Shown here: positions 28,231 to 38,398 of the stretch, in pieces
Position numbering within the stretch: position 1 is the first letter of the stretch
Layout: each line of letters begins with the position of its first letter
Assembly (NCBI RefSeq): GCF_014174215.1
Contig: NZ_JABEQL010000008.1
Coordinates: 62,001 to 126,000, forward strand
Length of the DNA stretch: 64,000 nt
Source of the DNA: Gluconacetobacter tumulicola
GTDB lineage: Bacteria > Pseudomonadota > Alphaproteobacteria > Acetobacterales > Acetobacteraceae
Reading direction: 5' to 3'
The notes under the pieces: model-generated
What the model saw: only the letters and a program-made list of their open reading frames with translations
What the model was told of the DNA's origin: nothing
Database searches by the model: none
Position numbers and translations under genes: made by a program

Positions 28231-28296
28231 GATCCATCAGCCTGCCGGTCCGGGCTTCGCGCCCGGGCTGGATGCTGCTTTATCCGGCAGGAAAAG

Positions 28297-28325
28297 AGCC
28301 GTCCGTTCGCGGGCGGCTTTTTTTT
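28297..28325 (+). terminator. Terminator of groESL
   Basis: A 9-bp stem (agccgtccg with cgggcggct, one G-T pair) closed by a stable ttcg loop is followed by eight T residues. An additional small hairpin (ccgggc/gcccgg) lies just upstream. Confidence 0.9.
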
Positions 28326-28328
28326 GTC

Positions 28329-29210
28329 TTATTGCCGGGTGGAGGCGGTGATGAAGGCCAGCAGGGCTTGGGCCGCCATGCTGCGATACCGTTCCTTGTG
28401 GCGCAGCCCGAAGAAGGCCCTGGGGCCGAACGAAAGCGGTGCCGCATGCAATGTGCCGGCGCGGATGCACGGTGCGACGACCAGGGATGACAGGGCGGCG
28501 ATGCCGGCGCCGGCTTCGACAGCGGTGCGAACGCTTTCGTTGGAGGGCAGAACCAGCGCCACGTCCAGAGAGTCGGACGCGATGCCGAGGCGGCGCAGAT
28601 GCCGGTCAAGCGTCGAGCGTGTGCCCGAGCCGTCCTCGCGCATGATCCAGCGGGCGCGTTGCAGCCAGGTGGCGTCGACAGGAGTATCGTCGAACGGATC
28701 GGCCTGTACCAGCAATAGTCTGTCTTCGCCGATCGGCCAGTGGGTCAATGTGGGATCGTCGACCTGGCCTTCGATGATTCCGATCTCGGCCTCGCCCGTG
28801 TGGACCTGGGCGGCGGCCTGTTCGGTATTGCGGATGGCAAGGGCGATCGACAGGGCCGGATAGTGGCGGCGAAAATCTGCCAGCAGGGGTGGCAGCCAAT
28901 AGGCGGCGATAGTCTGGCTGGCGACTACGCGCAGCGTGCCGCGCCGGAGTGCACCCAGATCGTCCAGCACATTTTCGGCGGCGGCCGTGCGGGCCAGAAC
29001 GGCGCGGGCTTCGGTGAGGAACAGACGGCCGGCCTCGGTGAGGGCGATGCCCCGACCGACCCGGTGGAAGAGCCGGACGTCGTGACGTTCCTCCAGGGCC
29101 GCGATGGCGGCGGAGGCGGCCGACTGGGTGACGTTGAGCGCCTTTGCCCCGGCCGTCATGTGCTCGCGTTCGGCGACGGCGATGAAGATGCGGAGCTGTT
29201 CGAGGGTCAT
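28329..29210 (-). CDS. LysR-family transcriptional regulator
   Basis: The 293-residue protein has an N-terminal winged helix-turn-helix (MTLEQLRIFIAVAEREHMTA, LNVTQSAASAAIAALEE) and a LysR substrate-binding domain (LRVVASQTIAAYWLPPLL onward). It is divergent from a YeiH-type transporter gene, 111 bases away, and so probably controls it; E. coli YeiE stands in the same relation to YeiH and the sequence is of the CysB/CbbR-like subtype. The co-inducer is unknown. ATG 29210 matches the family start; the frame extends further but without homology. Confidence 0.92.
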   Translation of the reverse strand: MTLEQLRIFIAVAEREHMTAGAKALNVTQSAASAAIAALEERHDVRLFHRVGRGIALTEAGRLFLTEARAVLARTAAAENVLDDLGALRRGTLRVVASQTIAAYWLPPLLADFRRHYPALSIALAIRNTEQAAAQVHTGEAEIGIIEGQVDDPTLTHWPIGEDRLLLVQADPFDDTPVDATWLQRARWIMREDGSGTRSTLDRHLRRLGIASDSLDVALVLPSNESVRTAVEAGAGIAALSSLVVAPCIRAGTLHAAPLSFGPRAFFGLRHKERYRSMAAQALLAFITASTRQ

Positions 29211-29321
29211 GGAAGGGGGTGAGATCCTGATTGATCTGAATTTACGATTAAAACCACAAGAATGATGCGTTGGATAGAATGGTTGGTCGGGCGGTAACAC
29301 GGGCGGTGAAAGGAAGCCGCC

Positions 29322-30380
29322 ATGATGAATTCCGTACCCCGTACCGCAGGAGTGTCCGCCTGTTTCCGCCGGAATGAGGTCCGTCTGGCGCCCGGCATCG
29401 CGCTATGCCTGCTGGTTACGGGGGTGGCCTATGTGCTGGCAGCTCTGGAACGCGCATGGACCGGGCGGGCGTGGCTGGAGGCGCTGGTTCTGGCGATCCT
29501 GTGCGGAACGGTGGTGCGCAGCCGATGGACGCCGGCCCGGAAATGGCGCCCCGGCATTGCCTTCTGTGCAAAATACCCGCTGGAACTGGCCATCCTGCTT
29601 CTGGGGGCGTCGGTCAGCGACACGGTGATCCGCGCCGCCGGTCCGGCGTTGCTGGTCGGGATTGCGGCTGTGGTGGCGGTGGCGATCCTGCTGGGATTTG
29701 GCATCGGCCGGTTGTGCGGGGTGCCGGCGCGCATGGCGCTGCTGGTTGCCTGCGGCAACGCGATCTGCGGCAATTCGGCCATCGCCGCGATCGCGCCCGT
29801 GATCGCGGCTGATGATGACGAGATTGCGGCGTCTATCGCTTTCACCGCGCTATTCGGTGTGGTGGTCGTGCTGGGATTGCCGTTGCTGGGTATCCTGCTT
29901 GGCATGGGAGGGGTTGCCTATGGCGCGCTGGCGGGGCTGACCGTCTATGCCGTGCCGCAGGTCATGGCCGCGGCCGCGCCGATGGGAACCGTGGCGATAC
30001 AGATGGGCATGCTGGTCAAGCTGGCGCGGGTGCTGATGCTGGGACCGGTCTGTCTGGTGCTGTCGGTGCTGGCGCACCCGGACGGGCGGGAGAATCGGGC
30101 GACGCGGAGGGAACGGCCGCCGCTGGTGCCGTGGTTCCTGGTCGGTTTTCTGGCGCTGGCGGCGTGTCGCCTGCTGGGGCTGGTGTCGGACGGCGCCATC
30201 CGGCCGCTGGGAACCGGGGCGGCGGTTCTGACCGTGCTGTCCATGGCGGCACTGGGGCTAGGCGCCGATTTGCGGACGGTGATGAAGGCCGGTAGACGGG
30301 TGATGGCGGCGGTCGTGCTGTCGCTTCTGGCCCTGACGGGGCTGGCTGTCGCGCTGATCGGGGTACTGCGCCTGGCCTAG
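29322..30380 (+). CDS. YeiH-family putative sulfate exporter
   Basis: This 352-residue inner-membrane protein has about ten hydrophobic segments and the UPF0324/YeiH motifs: [37 protein letters not shown] and [14 protein letters not shown]. Family members are annotated as putative sulfate exporters, but transport has rarely been tested. It is divergent from a LysR gene that likely regulates it. ATG 29322 and 29325 are adjacent; either may start. Confidence 0.9.
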   Translation: MMNSVPRTAGVSACFRRNEVRLAPGIALCLLVTGVAYVLAALERAWTGRAWLEALVLAILCGTVVRSRWTPARKWRPGIAFCAKYPLELAILLLGASVSDTVIRAAGPALLVGIAAVVAVAILLGFGIGRLCGVPARMALLVACGNAICGNSAIAAIAPVIAADDDEIAASIAFTALFGVVVVLGLPLLGILLGMGGVAYGALAGLTVYAVPQVMAAAAPMGTVAIQMGMLVKLARVLMLGPVCLVLSVLAHPDGRENRATRRERPPLVPWFLVGFLALAACRLLGLVSDGAIRPLGTGAAVLTVLSMAALGLGADLRTVMKAGRRVMAAVVLSLLALTGLAVALIGVLRLA

Positions 30381-30570
30381 TGACGGCATTTCGACAGGGT
30401 CATGTTTTTTTGCGGAGCGTCATCGGCATGGTTTGACAAAGCGGCAGAGTTCGTGCGCCCATAACCCATCTGGATCGATGCTGGTCGTCGGCGGGCAGTC
30501 CGTCGGGTATCGCGTGTCGGGCAGACATCGGTCGAGCGGCATCATGCCGGCAACAAGGGACGAAGTGACT

Positions 30571-30774
30571 ATGGCGACGGGTACCGTGAAGTGGTTCAAC
30601 GCAACCAAGGGTTTTGGCTTCATCATGCCCGAGGACGGGGGCAAGGATGTGTTCGTGCACATCACCGCCGTCCAGGCGGCGGGCCTGCGGGGGCTGAATG
30701 AGAACCAGCGCGTCAGCTATGATGTCGTGACCGAGCGCGGCAAGGCGGCGGCATCGAACCTCAAGCCGCTCTGA
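30571..30774 (+). CDS. Cold-shock domain protein
   Basis: The 67-residue protein is a single OB-fold cold-shock domain: [15 protein letters not shown] holds RNP1 (KGFGFI), and DVFVHITAV holds RNP2. It binds single-stranded nucleic acid. ATG 30571 with AAGGGA upstream fits the family. About 190 bases precede it without a gene, consistent with the long leader of cold-shock mRNAs; a TTGACA at 30433-30438 has no well-spaced -10 partner. It converges with the helicase gene, eight bases away. Confidence 0.96.
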   Translation: MATGTVKWFNATKGFGFIMPEDGGKDVFVHITAVQAAGLRGLNENQRVSYDVVTERGKAAASNLKPL

Positions 30775-30782
30775 CGGCAAGA

Positions 30783-33737
30783 TTACGGGGCGGGGGGCCC
30801 TGCGTGCTCCCCGTCCGCCGAGGCGCGCAGGAACGCTTCCAGTTCCCGCGCGGTTTCGGCAAGGCCGGCCCGGCGGATGGCGACGCCGTCGGGGAAGGCC
30901 GACATCAGCCGTGATGGCGCCCGCCGATCGAGCAGGACGAACGCGCCCCGGTCGCCGGTGCTGCGGATCAGCCGGCCGAAGGCCTGGCGCAGGCGCAGGC
31001 GCGCGATCCGGTCGTCATATTCGCCCGGCGCCCCGTGCGACAGATGCGTGCGGCGCTCGCGATGCAGGATGTCGGGGCGGGGCCATGGCACGCGTTCGAA
31101 CACCACCAGACGCAGCGACCGGCCGGGCACATCCACCCCGTCGCGCATCGCATCCGTACCCAGCAGGCACGAATTTTCTTCCGAACGGAAGATATCGACC
31201 AGTGTGGCGTTATCCATGCCGTCGACATGCTGGGCATAAAGCGGGATGCCCGCTTCCTCCAGCGGTTGCGACAGCCTTCGATGCACGGCACGCAGACGGG
31301 AAATCGCCGTAAACAGGCCCAGGCCTCCGCCACCGGCCGCCAGGAACAATGTACGATAGGCTGCGGCGAGTGCGCCGATATCGTCATGGGCCACGTCGGT
31401 CACGATGAAGGCGCGGCTCTGGTGCCGGTAATCGAACGGGCTGGCCAGCGATGCCCGCAGCGCGGGCGAGGGGAGGTGGCTGGCGCCGGTCCGGGCCTCG
31501 GCGGCCTCCCAGGCGCGTTCGGCTTCCTCCGGGTCGCCTCTTCCGTTTTCGTCGCGCAGGGTCGCAGAGGTGATCAGGACCCCGTGCGCCGGCGCCGCCA
31601 GCACGGTGGCGAAGGGAATGGTCGGGTCCAGCCAGTGGCGGTGCAGTCCGACATCCTGCTCGCCCGGTCGTTGTCCCTCGCGCCGGTCCATGCGGATGAA
31701 ATCGACATATTGCGGGGCGCCGAGCTGTGTGTCGTCACGCGTCTCGCCGATCGCGCGCAGCATCGCGCTCCATCCGTCGACACGGCTCAGGGCACGGCGG
31801 CGCATTGTCCGCACGGCGGCTTCGATCCGCTCGCGCGTGGCGGGGTCGAGTTCGCCCGATTCGTCATCCAGCCGCTCCAGCAGCCGATCGACCAGGGTGC
31901 GCAGGGCGACCGACAGCCGGTCCAGTGCCCGGGCCAGCGTGGTTGCGGCTGGCGACACGTTCTCGGCCAGCGGGTGCAGGTCGCATTCGATGGAGCCCTG
32001 CTGCATGGCGGGCGACTGGGCGGGGTCGCCGGCGCGGCTGCGCGCGAGGACCTGGCAGGCCAGCAGGTGCAGGAACTGTTCGCACGGATTGGGCAGGGTG
32101 TCGGGAGAGGGCGCTGCCGTCGTGGCCGGATCGTCGGCGGGTGGTGCAGGTGTGGATGCGCGCAGCATGTTGGCCAGACGGCCCGACCAGCCGGGCGCGG
32201 GCAGGGCGTGGGCGGCCTGAAGGACGGCATCCAGTGGGGATTCCAGCCTGGCATCCCCCACCACCAGATCGTCCAGGCGGCGTTTCAGGCCACGGGCGCG
32301 GGAGCGTGCCCCTTCCGCCCCCAGAAGCCAGCGGCGCAGTTCCGCCGCTTCCAGTCCCGACAGTTCGACGGAGAAGGCGCTATCGGCCGCGTCCATCACA
32401 TGATGGCCTTCGTCGAACACGTAGCGGGTGGGGATATTGTCTTCGTCCGAGGCGGCGTCACCGCCCATGGCGTGCCATGCGGCCTGGGTCATCACCAGCG
32501 CATGATTGGCGATGACCAGGTCGGCCTGGCGCGCGCGCCGGATCGAATGTTCGACGAAACAGCGTTGATAGTGCGGGCAGGCACCATGGATGCACTCGCC
32601 CCGACGGTCCGCCACGCCAGCGATGGTGCCGCGCCCGAACAGGTCGCCGAACCAGCCGGGCAGGTCGCCGCCCATCAGGTCGCCGTCGGCGGTGACCCCG
32701 GCCCAGCGGGCCAGCAGCGACAGCGCGACGATGCCGCCTGACGGGCCGCCCCGGTTGCCGGCGACATTCACGGCCTCTTCCATGTTCAGCAGGCACAGAT
32801 AATTCTCCCGTCCCTTGCGCAGGACGACATGCTGTCGCCGGATGGCCGGGTCGGGGTAGAGCCGCGTCAGTTCGCCTTCGATCTGGCGTTGCAGGTGCCG
32901 TGTATAGGTGCTGATCCAGACGGAGCCGCCATTGCGTTCGGCCCACAGGCTGGCGGGGGCGACGTAGCCCAGGGTCTTGCCGGTGCCCGTTCCCGCTTCG
33001 GCCAGCACCATGTGCGGATCGCCCCGTGTCAGGCGCGGGGCGAAGGCAGCGCTGGCCGCGCCGGCGAAATCGGCCTGGCCGGCACGGGTTTCCGCCTGCG
33101 CGCCCAGCATTTCGGCCAGCCGGCGGCGGGCATCGGCGATTGGCACCGGCAGGCTGGACGGGGCGGGGCGGGGGGCGGTTTCCTCCCATTTCGGCAGGCG
33201 GCGCCAGACGCGGATGGCATCGCCGGGCTGCAGGGCCTCCGCCGGGAGCGGGTGGGCGGCGCGCAGGGCCGCCAGCACGCTGGGGCCCCATGCCCAGCCG
33301 GCATGGTCCATCCGCACCGCCAGCGCAGCCATCTCCTCGCCGGCCGGGGTCGGCTGTCGGGCGGCGATGTGGTCGAGCAGGATATCGGCGAGATCGGGCA
33401 GCAGGTCGGCCTCTGCCCCGCCGATCCGCGCATCGTCCAGTCCCAGGGCCAATGCCAGCCCACGCGCCGTGGGCGGGACCGTCCGGCCGGGCATGGCGAA
33501 CAGGAACAGTTCCAGCAGGTCGAGCCATGGTGTGGGCTGGGGCAGGGGTGGAAGGCCCAGCCGGCGCGCGGTCAGGGGGGCATGCACGACCAGGGGCGGC
33601 GGCATGTCGCGCAGCAGGCGTGCGGCTTCCTCTCCCGGCACAGTCAGCAGTTCGCCGTCCGGGGTCAGCAGCGAGCAGGTGCCGTGGCGCGCCACCAGGG
33701 CGGGCGGGAGGTCCGGGGAAGGGGGCGGTGTGGCCAT
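30783..33737 (-). CDS. DinG/XPD-like ATP-dependent DNA helicase
   Basis: The 984-codon gene encodes a superfamily 2 iron-sulfur helicase. Walker A GTGTGK lies at 249-254 and the DEAH-type box in VFDEGHHVMD. A cysteine set (ENYLCLL, then CIHGACPHYQRC with x4 and x5 spacing) matches the DinG cluster. C-terminal motifs include SCLLGTDAMRDGVDVPG and RLRQAFGRLIRS. About 220 N-terminal residues precede the helicase core and have no exonuclease motif. DinG proteins unwind 5'-3' and resolve R-loops and forks. ATG 33737 gives a natural start; it is divergent from the LysRS gene. Confidence 0.9.
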   Translation of the reverse strand: MATPPPSPDLPPALVARHGTCSLLTPDGELLTVPGEEAARLLRDMPPPLVVHAPLTARRLGLPPLPQPTPWLDLLELFLFAMPGRTVPPTARGLALALGLDDARIGGAEADLLPDLADILLDHIAARQPTPAGEEMAALAVRMDHAGWAWGPSVLAALRAAHPLPAEALQPGDAIRVWRRLPKWEETAPRPAPSSLPVPIADARRRLAEMLGAQAETRAGQADFAGAASAAFAPRLTRGDPHMVLAEAGTGTGKTLGYVAPASLWAERNGGSVWISTYTRHLQRQIEGELTRLYPDPAIRRQHVVLRKGRENYLCLLNMEEAVNVAGNRGGPSGGIVALSLLARWAGVTADGDLMGGDLPGWFGDLFGRGTIAGVADRRGECIHGACPHYQRCFVEHSIRRARQADLVIANHALVMTQAAWHAMGGDAASDEDNIPTRYVFDEGHHVMDAADSAFSVELSGLEAAELRRWLLGAEGARSRARGLKRRLDDLVVGDARLESPLDAVLQAAHALPAPGWSGRLANMLRASTPAPPADDPATTAAPSPDTLPNPCEQFLHLLACQVLARSRAGDPAQSPAMQQGSIECDLHPLAENVSPAATTLARALDRLSVALRTLVDRLLERLDDESGELDPATRERIEAAVRTMRRRALSRVDGWSAMLRAIGETRDDTQLGAPQYVDFIRMDRREGQRPGEQDVGLHRHWLDPTIPFATVLAAPAHGVLITSATLRDENGRGDPEEAERAWEAAEARTGASHLPSPALRASLASPFDYRHQSRAFIVTDVAHDDIGALAAAYRTLFLAAGGGGLGLFTAISRLRAVHRRLSQPLEEAGIPLYAQHVDGMDNATLVDIFRSEENSCLLGTDAMRDGVDVPGRSLRLVVFERVPWPRPDILHRERRTHLSHGAPGEYDDRIARLRLRQAFGRLIRSTGDRGAFVLLDRRAPSRLMSAFPDGVAIRRAGLAETARELEAFLRASADGEHAGPPAP

Positions 33738-33845
33738 CAGGGGAACATATAGGGGACAAATCGCCGTCTGTCGCCCATCTGGCAGACAGATGATGTATGG
33801 TATGGATTGACCCATCAGGTTTCAGTTCATAGCTTCCGGCGCATC

Positions 33846-35465
33846 ATGTCCGATCAGAACCGTCTCGACCCCGCTTCCCTGCCCAAGGCCTGGCCGTTCG
33901 AAGAGGCGGCCAAGCTGGCCGCCCATGTCGAACGCAAGGCCCTGCCGGCCGATGCGCCCGCCCTGCTGGAAACCGGCTATGGGCCTTCGGGCCTGCCGCA
34001 TATCGGCACCTTCGGCGAGGTCGCGCGGACCTCCTGGGTTCGGCAGGCCTATACGCGCCTGACGGGCCGGCCGACGCGGCTGCTCGCCTTTTCCGACGAT
34101 ATGGATGCGCTGCGCAAGGTGCCGGACAATGTGCCGAATGGCGACATGCTGCGCCAGCATCTGGGCAAGCCGCTGTCGCGCATTCCCGATCCGTTCGGTA
34201 CGCACGAATCGTTCGCGGCGCACAATAACGCCCGGCTGCGCTCGTTCCTGGACGGATTCGGCTTTGAATATGAATTCGCGTCCTCCACCGAGTATTATGC
34301 CAGCGGCCGGTTCGATGCGGCGCTGCGTCGGGTGCTTGAGGTGCATGACGAGATCGTCGCGGTTATCGCCCCGACCCTTGGCCCGGATCGCCGGGCGACC
34401 TACTCCCCCGTTCTGCCGGTTCATCCGCGTACCGGGCTGGTGATGCAGGTGCGTATGGACGGCATCGACCCCGTTGCCGGGACGGTGCGCTGGACCGACG
34501 AGGATGGCGAGACGTTCGAGACCCCGGTGACCGGCGGCCATGCGAAGATGCAGTGGAAGGCCGACTGGGCCATGCGCTGGTTCGCGCTGGGCGTGGATTA
34601 CGAGATGTCGGGCAAGGACCTGATCGACAGTGTGAAGCTGTCGGGCAAGATCTGCCGCATCCTGGGTGGCGAGCCGCCCGCCGGCCTGACCTATGAACTG
34701 TTCCTGGACGAGAACGGCCAGAAGATCTCCAAGTCCAAGGGCAACGGCATCTCGGTCGAGGAATGGCTGCGCTATGCCCCCTCGGAGAGCCTTGGCCAGT
34801 ATATGTTCAACGCGCCCCAGCGGGCGAAGCGTCTGTTCTTCGACGTCATTCCCAAGGCGGCGGACGAATATCTGGCCAATGTCGCACGCGCCCGGACGCA
34901 GGGGGATGATGCGGCGCTGCTGTCCAATCCGGCCTGGTTCATCCATGCCGGGAAGATCGACGACAGCGCGGGCAGTTCGTTGACCTTAGCCATGCTGCTC
35001 AATCTGGCCAGCGCCGCGAATGCCGATACGCCCGATGTGCTGTGGAAGTTCATCCACCGCTATGACGAGGCGGCGTCGCCCGAGACCTGCCCGATGCTGG
35101 CGCGGCTGGTGGACCACGCGATCGTCTATTACGCGGATTTCGTGCGTCCTTCGAAGACCTATCGCGAGCCCGACGCGCGGGAGCGTGCGGCGCTGGCGGA
35201 TCTGGCGGAGATGCTGCGCGGGCTGGATGCCGGGACGGCAGACCCCGATACGCTGCAGAACCTGGTCTTCGAGATCGGCAAGCGCCATGGGTTCGAACCG
35301 CTGCGCACCTGGTTCGGCTGCCTGTACGAGGTTCTGCTGGGCCAGACGGAAGGGCCGCGATTCGGCATTTTCATCGGACTGTACGGAGTGGCGGAAACCG
35401 TGGCGCTGATCGAGGCGGCGCTGCTTCGGGCGTCGGCGGCGACCGCGTCTGTCGTCGCCGGTTGA
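33846..35465 (+). CDS. lysK: Class I lysyl-tRNA synthetase
   Basis: This enzyme charges tRNA-Lys. Unlike the class II enzyme of most bacteria, it is the archaeal-type class I form with the HIGH-like HIGT at residues 52-55 (GPSGLPHIGTFGE) and the KMSKS-like KISKS starting at residue 293. The 539-residue length is typical for the alphaproteobacterial form. ATG 33846 is chosen over an earlier in-frame codon since it begins the family N-terminus. The next gene, 42 bases on, is MprF-like, a family whose full-length members use Lys-tRNA. Confidence 0.95.
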   Translation: MSDQNRLDPASLPKAWPFEEAAKLAAHVERKALPADAPALLETGYGPSGLPHIGTFGEVARTSWVRQAYTRLTGRPTRLLAFSDDMDALRKVPDNVPNGDMLRQHLGKPLSRIPDPFGTHESFAAHNNARLRSFLDGFGFEYEFASSTEYYASGRFDAALRRVLEVHDEIVAVIAPTLGPDRRATYSPVLPVHPRTGLVMQVRMDGIDPVAGTVRWTDEDGETFETPVTGGHAKMQWKADWAMRWFALGVDYEMSGKDLIDSVKLSGKICRILGGEPPAGLTYELFLDENGQKISKSKGNGISVEEWLRYAPSESLGQYMFNAPQRAKRLFFDVIPKAADEYLANVARARTQGDDAALLSNPAWFIHAGKIDDSAGSSLTLAMLLNLASAANADTPDVLWKFIHRYDEAASPETCPMLARLVDHAIVYYADFVRPSKTYREPDARERAALADLAEMLRGLDAGTADPDTLQNLVFEIGKRHGFEPLRTWFGCLYEVLLGQTEGPRFGIFIGLYGVAETVALIEAALLRASAATASVVAG

Positions 35466-35507
35466 CGCACCGGCGATGAGTTCCGCCATGGCCGGGTTCG
35501 CTCTCTC

Positions 35508-37571
35508 ATGGTTCTGAATTGCTCCCTGCCGCCGGAGGAGCCGGCATCTCCGACACCGGGCTGGCGACGCCTGTTGCGGCACCTGCCGCATGTCGTCGGG
35601 CTGGGCCTGATGATCGCCGCGATCGTCGTGGTCCAGCACGAGGTGCGGGACCTGCATTGGGATGACATCCGCGCGGCCCTGGGGACGATACCGGCCACGA
35701 CCATGATGCTGGGGATCGGCTGCACGATCCTGTCCTATTTCATCCTGTCCTTTTACGATTGCCTGGCGGTCTTGCAGGTCGGTCGCCGGCTGTCGTTCCG
35801 CAGGGCGGCCTTCGCATCGTTCTGTTCTTATGTCCTCTCGCACAATCTGGGCTTTGCCGCGATTTCCGGGGCGGCGGTGCGCTTTCGGCTGTATGGCAAT
35901 TGGGGGCTGGGGTCGTTCGATATCGCGCAGATCATTGCCTTCTGCTCCGCGACCTATCTGCTGGGGGCGGGGGCGCTGATCGGTGCGGTGCTGCTGCTGG
36001 AGCCCGGCGCGGTTCCCGTCATCGGGGCGCATCTGCCGCATCTGGTCCTGTCGGGGATCGGGCTGCTGCTGTGGGCGGGGGTGGCGGTCTATATCATGCT
36101 GGGGCTGTGGCTGACGCAGGTGCGGATCTGCCGCTGGACCATCGTGCTGCCCCGGCCGGCGATGGCGTTTGCCCAGATGCTGGTCGCGGCCGCCGAGGTC
36201 GCCGCTACGGCCGGGATTGCCTACATCTTCCTGCCGCCGGGGATCGGGCTGGGCTATGGCGTGTTCCTGGCCATCTATATCGCTTCCTACACCGCCGGGC
36301 TGGTGGCTAGCGTGCCGGGTGGGCTGGGGGTGTTCGATGGTGCGATGATGCTCGCGCTGGGGGCCTATCTGCCGCCGTCGCAGATCGTCAGCACCATTCT
36401 GGTCTTTCGGCTGTTCTATTACATCATCCCGCTCTTCCTCGCCGGGCTGATGTTTGCGGGGCATGAGCTGTTCCTGCGCGGCGATGCCGCCCTGGCGCGC
36501 AAGGCGGCGCCCCGTGCGCCCCGGCGCGGGCCGCGTGAGGTCCGGCCCAGCCATGTGATCCGCGAGAGCGAGGCCGATTTCTCGGTGGTCGTGGCGACGG
36601 GGGCGGTCTCGATCTGCGGCGCGCTGCTGATCGCGCTGACGATCCTCGATCCCGCATCCTGGAGCAATGCCGGCGGGCTGCATCATCTGGTGGGCGTGGC
36701 GGGCGACTATCTTCTGTCGCTGATCGGGGTGGCGCTGATCGGCCTGGCCGTGGGCCTGTCGCAGCGCGTGACCCTGGCGTGGAAACTGACATTGGGCCTG
36801 CTGGTCGGGGCGGCCGCGCTGACCCTGCTGCGTGGGGCGTCGCTGGCCGTGCCGGGCATTCTGGGTCTGGTGGCGGTCCTGATCGCACCGTTCCGCAGTT
36901 CCTACTATCGGCATGCGCGGATCCTGAGCGAACCGCTGTCGTTTCGTACCGGACTGTCACTGCTGCTGCTGATCGGCTGCGTGCTGGTGCTGGTCTGTTC
37001 CGGGCCGCAGGACGAGGTTGGGGGAAGCTGGTGGGAAGTGATGCTGTTCACGGCCTCTCGCGGCGTCGCGCAATGGGTCATGGGCCTGGCCGTCGTGCTC
37101 GGTCTGGTCATGATCGGTCGGCTGGTTCGCCCCGGCCGGATCGCGGTGCTGCCCTGGGATAGCGCAGGCGAGGCCGAATATCGCGCGCTGGACCATGCGG
37201 CGGACGATCTGGGGCCGATCCAGCCAGCCGGGCTGATCCCCGGCGAGTCCGGCCTGGCGCTGCTGCCGTTCCTGCGGACGGAGAATTTCCTGATTGGCCT
37301 GGGCGATCCCGCCGGCGCATCGGCCGATTGCGCCTCGGCCATCTGGTGGTTGCGTGACCTGGCGGTACAGGAGCGCCGGCAGCCGGCATTCTGGCAGGTT
37401 GGGGCCTCGATGCTGGATGTCTACAACGATCTGGGCCTGACATCCTGGCCGCTGGTGGAAGAGACCGGGGACGATCTCTATCTGTGCTGCGTGCCGCAGA
37501 GCGTGCAGAATGTCATTTCCGTCATGCAGACCGCTGGTGCCGCACCCGCACTCCGGCTGGACGGGGCTTGA
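35508..37571 (+). CDS. MprF-like membrane protein with shortened C-terminal domain
   Basis: The first ~330 residues are a UPF0104/YbhN-type flippase-like domain (FASFCSYVLSHNLGFAAISG, GLVASVPGGLGVFDGAMMLA). More membrane segments follow to about residue 540. The remaining ~140 residues match only the first part of the MprF aminoacyl-phosphatidylglycerol synthase (DUF2156/GNAT) domain: FLRTENFLIGLGDPAG and AFWQVGASMLDVYNDLGL. MprF proteins usually reach ~850 residues; this one stops at 687, so the half needed for lysyl transfer is missing and no remnant was seen after the stop. Lipid transport is plausible, synthesis unlikely. It follows lysK directly. Confidence 0.75.
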   Translation: MVLNCSLPPEEPASPTPGWRRLLRHLPHVVGLGLMIAAIVVVQHEVRDLHWDDIRAALGTIPATTMMLGIGCTILSYFILSFYDCLAVLQVGRRLSFRRAAFASFCSYVLSHNLGFAAISGAAVRFRLYGNWGLGSFDIAQIIAFCSATYLLGAGALIGAVLLLEPGAVPVIGAHLPHLVLSGIGLLLWAGVAVYIMLGLWLTQVRICRWTIVLPRPAMAFAQMLVAAAEVAATAGIAYIFLPPGIGLGYGVFLAIYIASYTAGLVASVPGGLGVFDGAMMLALGAYLPPSQIVSTILVFRLFYYIIPLFLAGLMFAGHELFLRGDAALARKAAPRAPRRGPREVRPSHVIRESEADFSVVVATGAVSICGALLIALTILDPASWSNAGGLHHLVGVAGDYLLSLIGVALIGLAVGLSQRVTLAWKLTLGLLVGAAALTLLRGASLAVPGILGLVAVLIAPFRSSYYRHARILSEPLSFRTGLSLLLLIGCVLVLVCSGPQDEVGGSWWEVMLFTASRGVAQWVMGLAVVLGLVMIGRLVRPGRIAVLPWDSAGEAEYRALDHAADDLGPIQPAGLIPGESGLALLPFLRTENFLIGLGDPAGASADCASAIWWLRDLAVQERRQPAFWQVGASMLDVYNDLGLTSWPLVEETGDDLYLCCVPQSVQNVISVMQTAGAAPALRLDGA

Positions 37572-37665
37572 CTGGCGGGCCGGTCTGGGAAAGACGATAG
37601 GCGGCTTTCGACTGGCGGCGACTGGTCGGGCATTGCCGCACGATCGCTCCCTGGAATGCGTTCCG

Positions 37666-38397
37666 ATGTCCCCTGCTCTTCATGCCATTCCTTCCCTCGG
37701 CTGGAAGGACGTGCTGTCGGTCTTCAGCAATACGTTCCTGCTGGCGTTTCCTGCCCTGTTTTCGATCGTCAACCCGATTGGTGCCTCCCTGATCTTCTCG
37801 CAGGTGACGGCAGGGTGGGAGCGGAGCGAATCCCTGGTGCTGGCCCGGACGGTCGCGTTCTATTCGGCGGGGCTCCTGATCGCCTCGATCTGGGCCGGCA
37901 GTGCGATCCTCGCCTTCTTCGGCATCACGGTGGATTCGCTGCGCATCGCCGGCGGGCTGGTGGTCGCCGTTCGCGCCTGGTCATTGCTCCAGGCACCGGA
38001 GGAAGCGGCCGCCCGCAAGGAGAAGCAGGCCATGCAGGGCGGGCGAACCGTCGCCGTTCCGAGCTGGACGGAGATGGCCTTCTTCCCGATGACCATGCCG
38101 TTCACGGTGGGGCCCGGATCGATCGCGGTTGCCATTGCCCTGAGCGCCTCGCGGCCGGCATCCCCGGCGTGGCTCATCTTCTACCTGGCTGTTTCGGTCG
38201 CCGCGATCGCGGTGGCTGCCACGGTCTGGCTTGCCTACGCCTATGCCGAACGGCTGGTCGTGATGCTGGGTGTGACCGGTGCGCGGATCGTCTCGCGCCT
38301 GGCCGCGCTGATCCTGTTGTGCATCGGCGTGCAGATCCTCTCGGCCGGAATCGAGGGGCTGGTTGTCACCATCATGCACGCTGCGGCGGCGTCTTGA
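37666..38397 (+). CDS. MarC-family integral membrane protein
   Basis: The 243-residue protein has six hydrophobic segments and MarC/NAAT-family motifs: FPALFSIVNPIGASLIF near the start, FFGITVDSLRIAGGLVVAV, and FFPMTMPFTVGPGSIAVAIA. The family was once linked to multiple antibiotic resistance, but its role is unsettled. ATG 37666 begins the family-like N-terminus; the frame extends upstream into the end of the MprF-like gene without homology. It converges with the UDG-like gene with one base between stops. Confidence 0.88.
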   Translation: MSPALHAIPSLGWKDVLSVFSNTFLLAFPALFSIVNPIGASLIFSQVTAGWERSESLVLARTVAFYSAGLLIASIWAGSAILAFFGITVDSLRIAGGLVVAVRAWSLLQAPEEAAARKEKQAMQGGRTVAVPSWTEMAFFPMTMPFTVGPGSIAVAIALSASRPASPAWLIFYLAVSVAAIAVAATVWLAYAYAERLVVMLGVTGARIVSRLAALILLCIGVQILSAGIEGLVVTIMHAAAAS

Positions 38398-38398
38398 G

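Noticed and set aside
30433..30465. TTGACA upstream of the cold-shock gene as promoter
   Set aside because: The only -10-like hexamer (CATAAC) is about 21 bases away, too far for a standard promoter.
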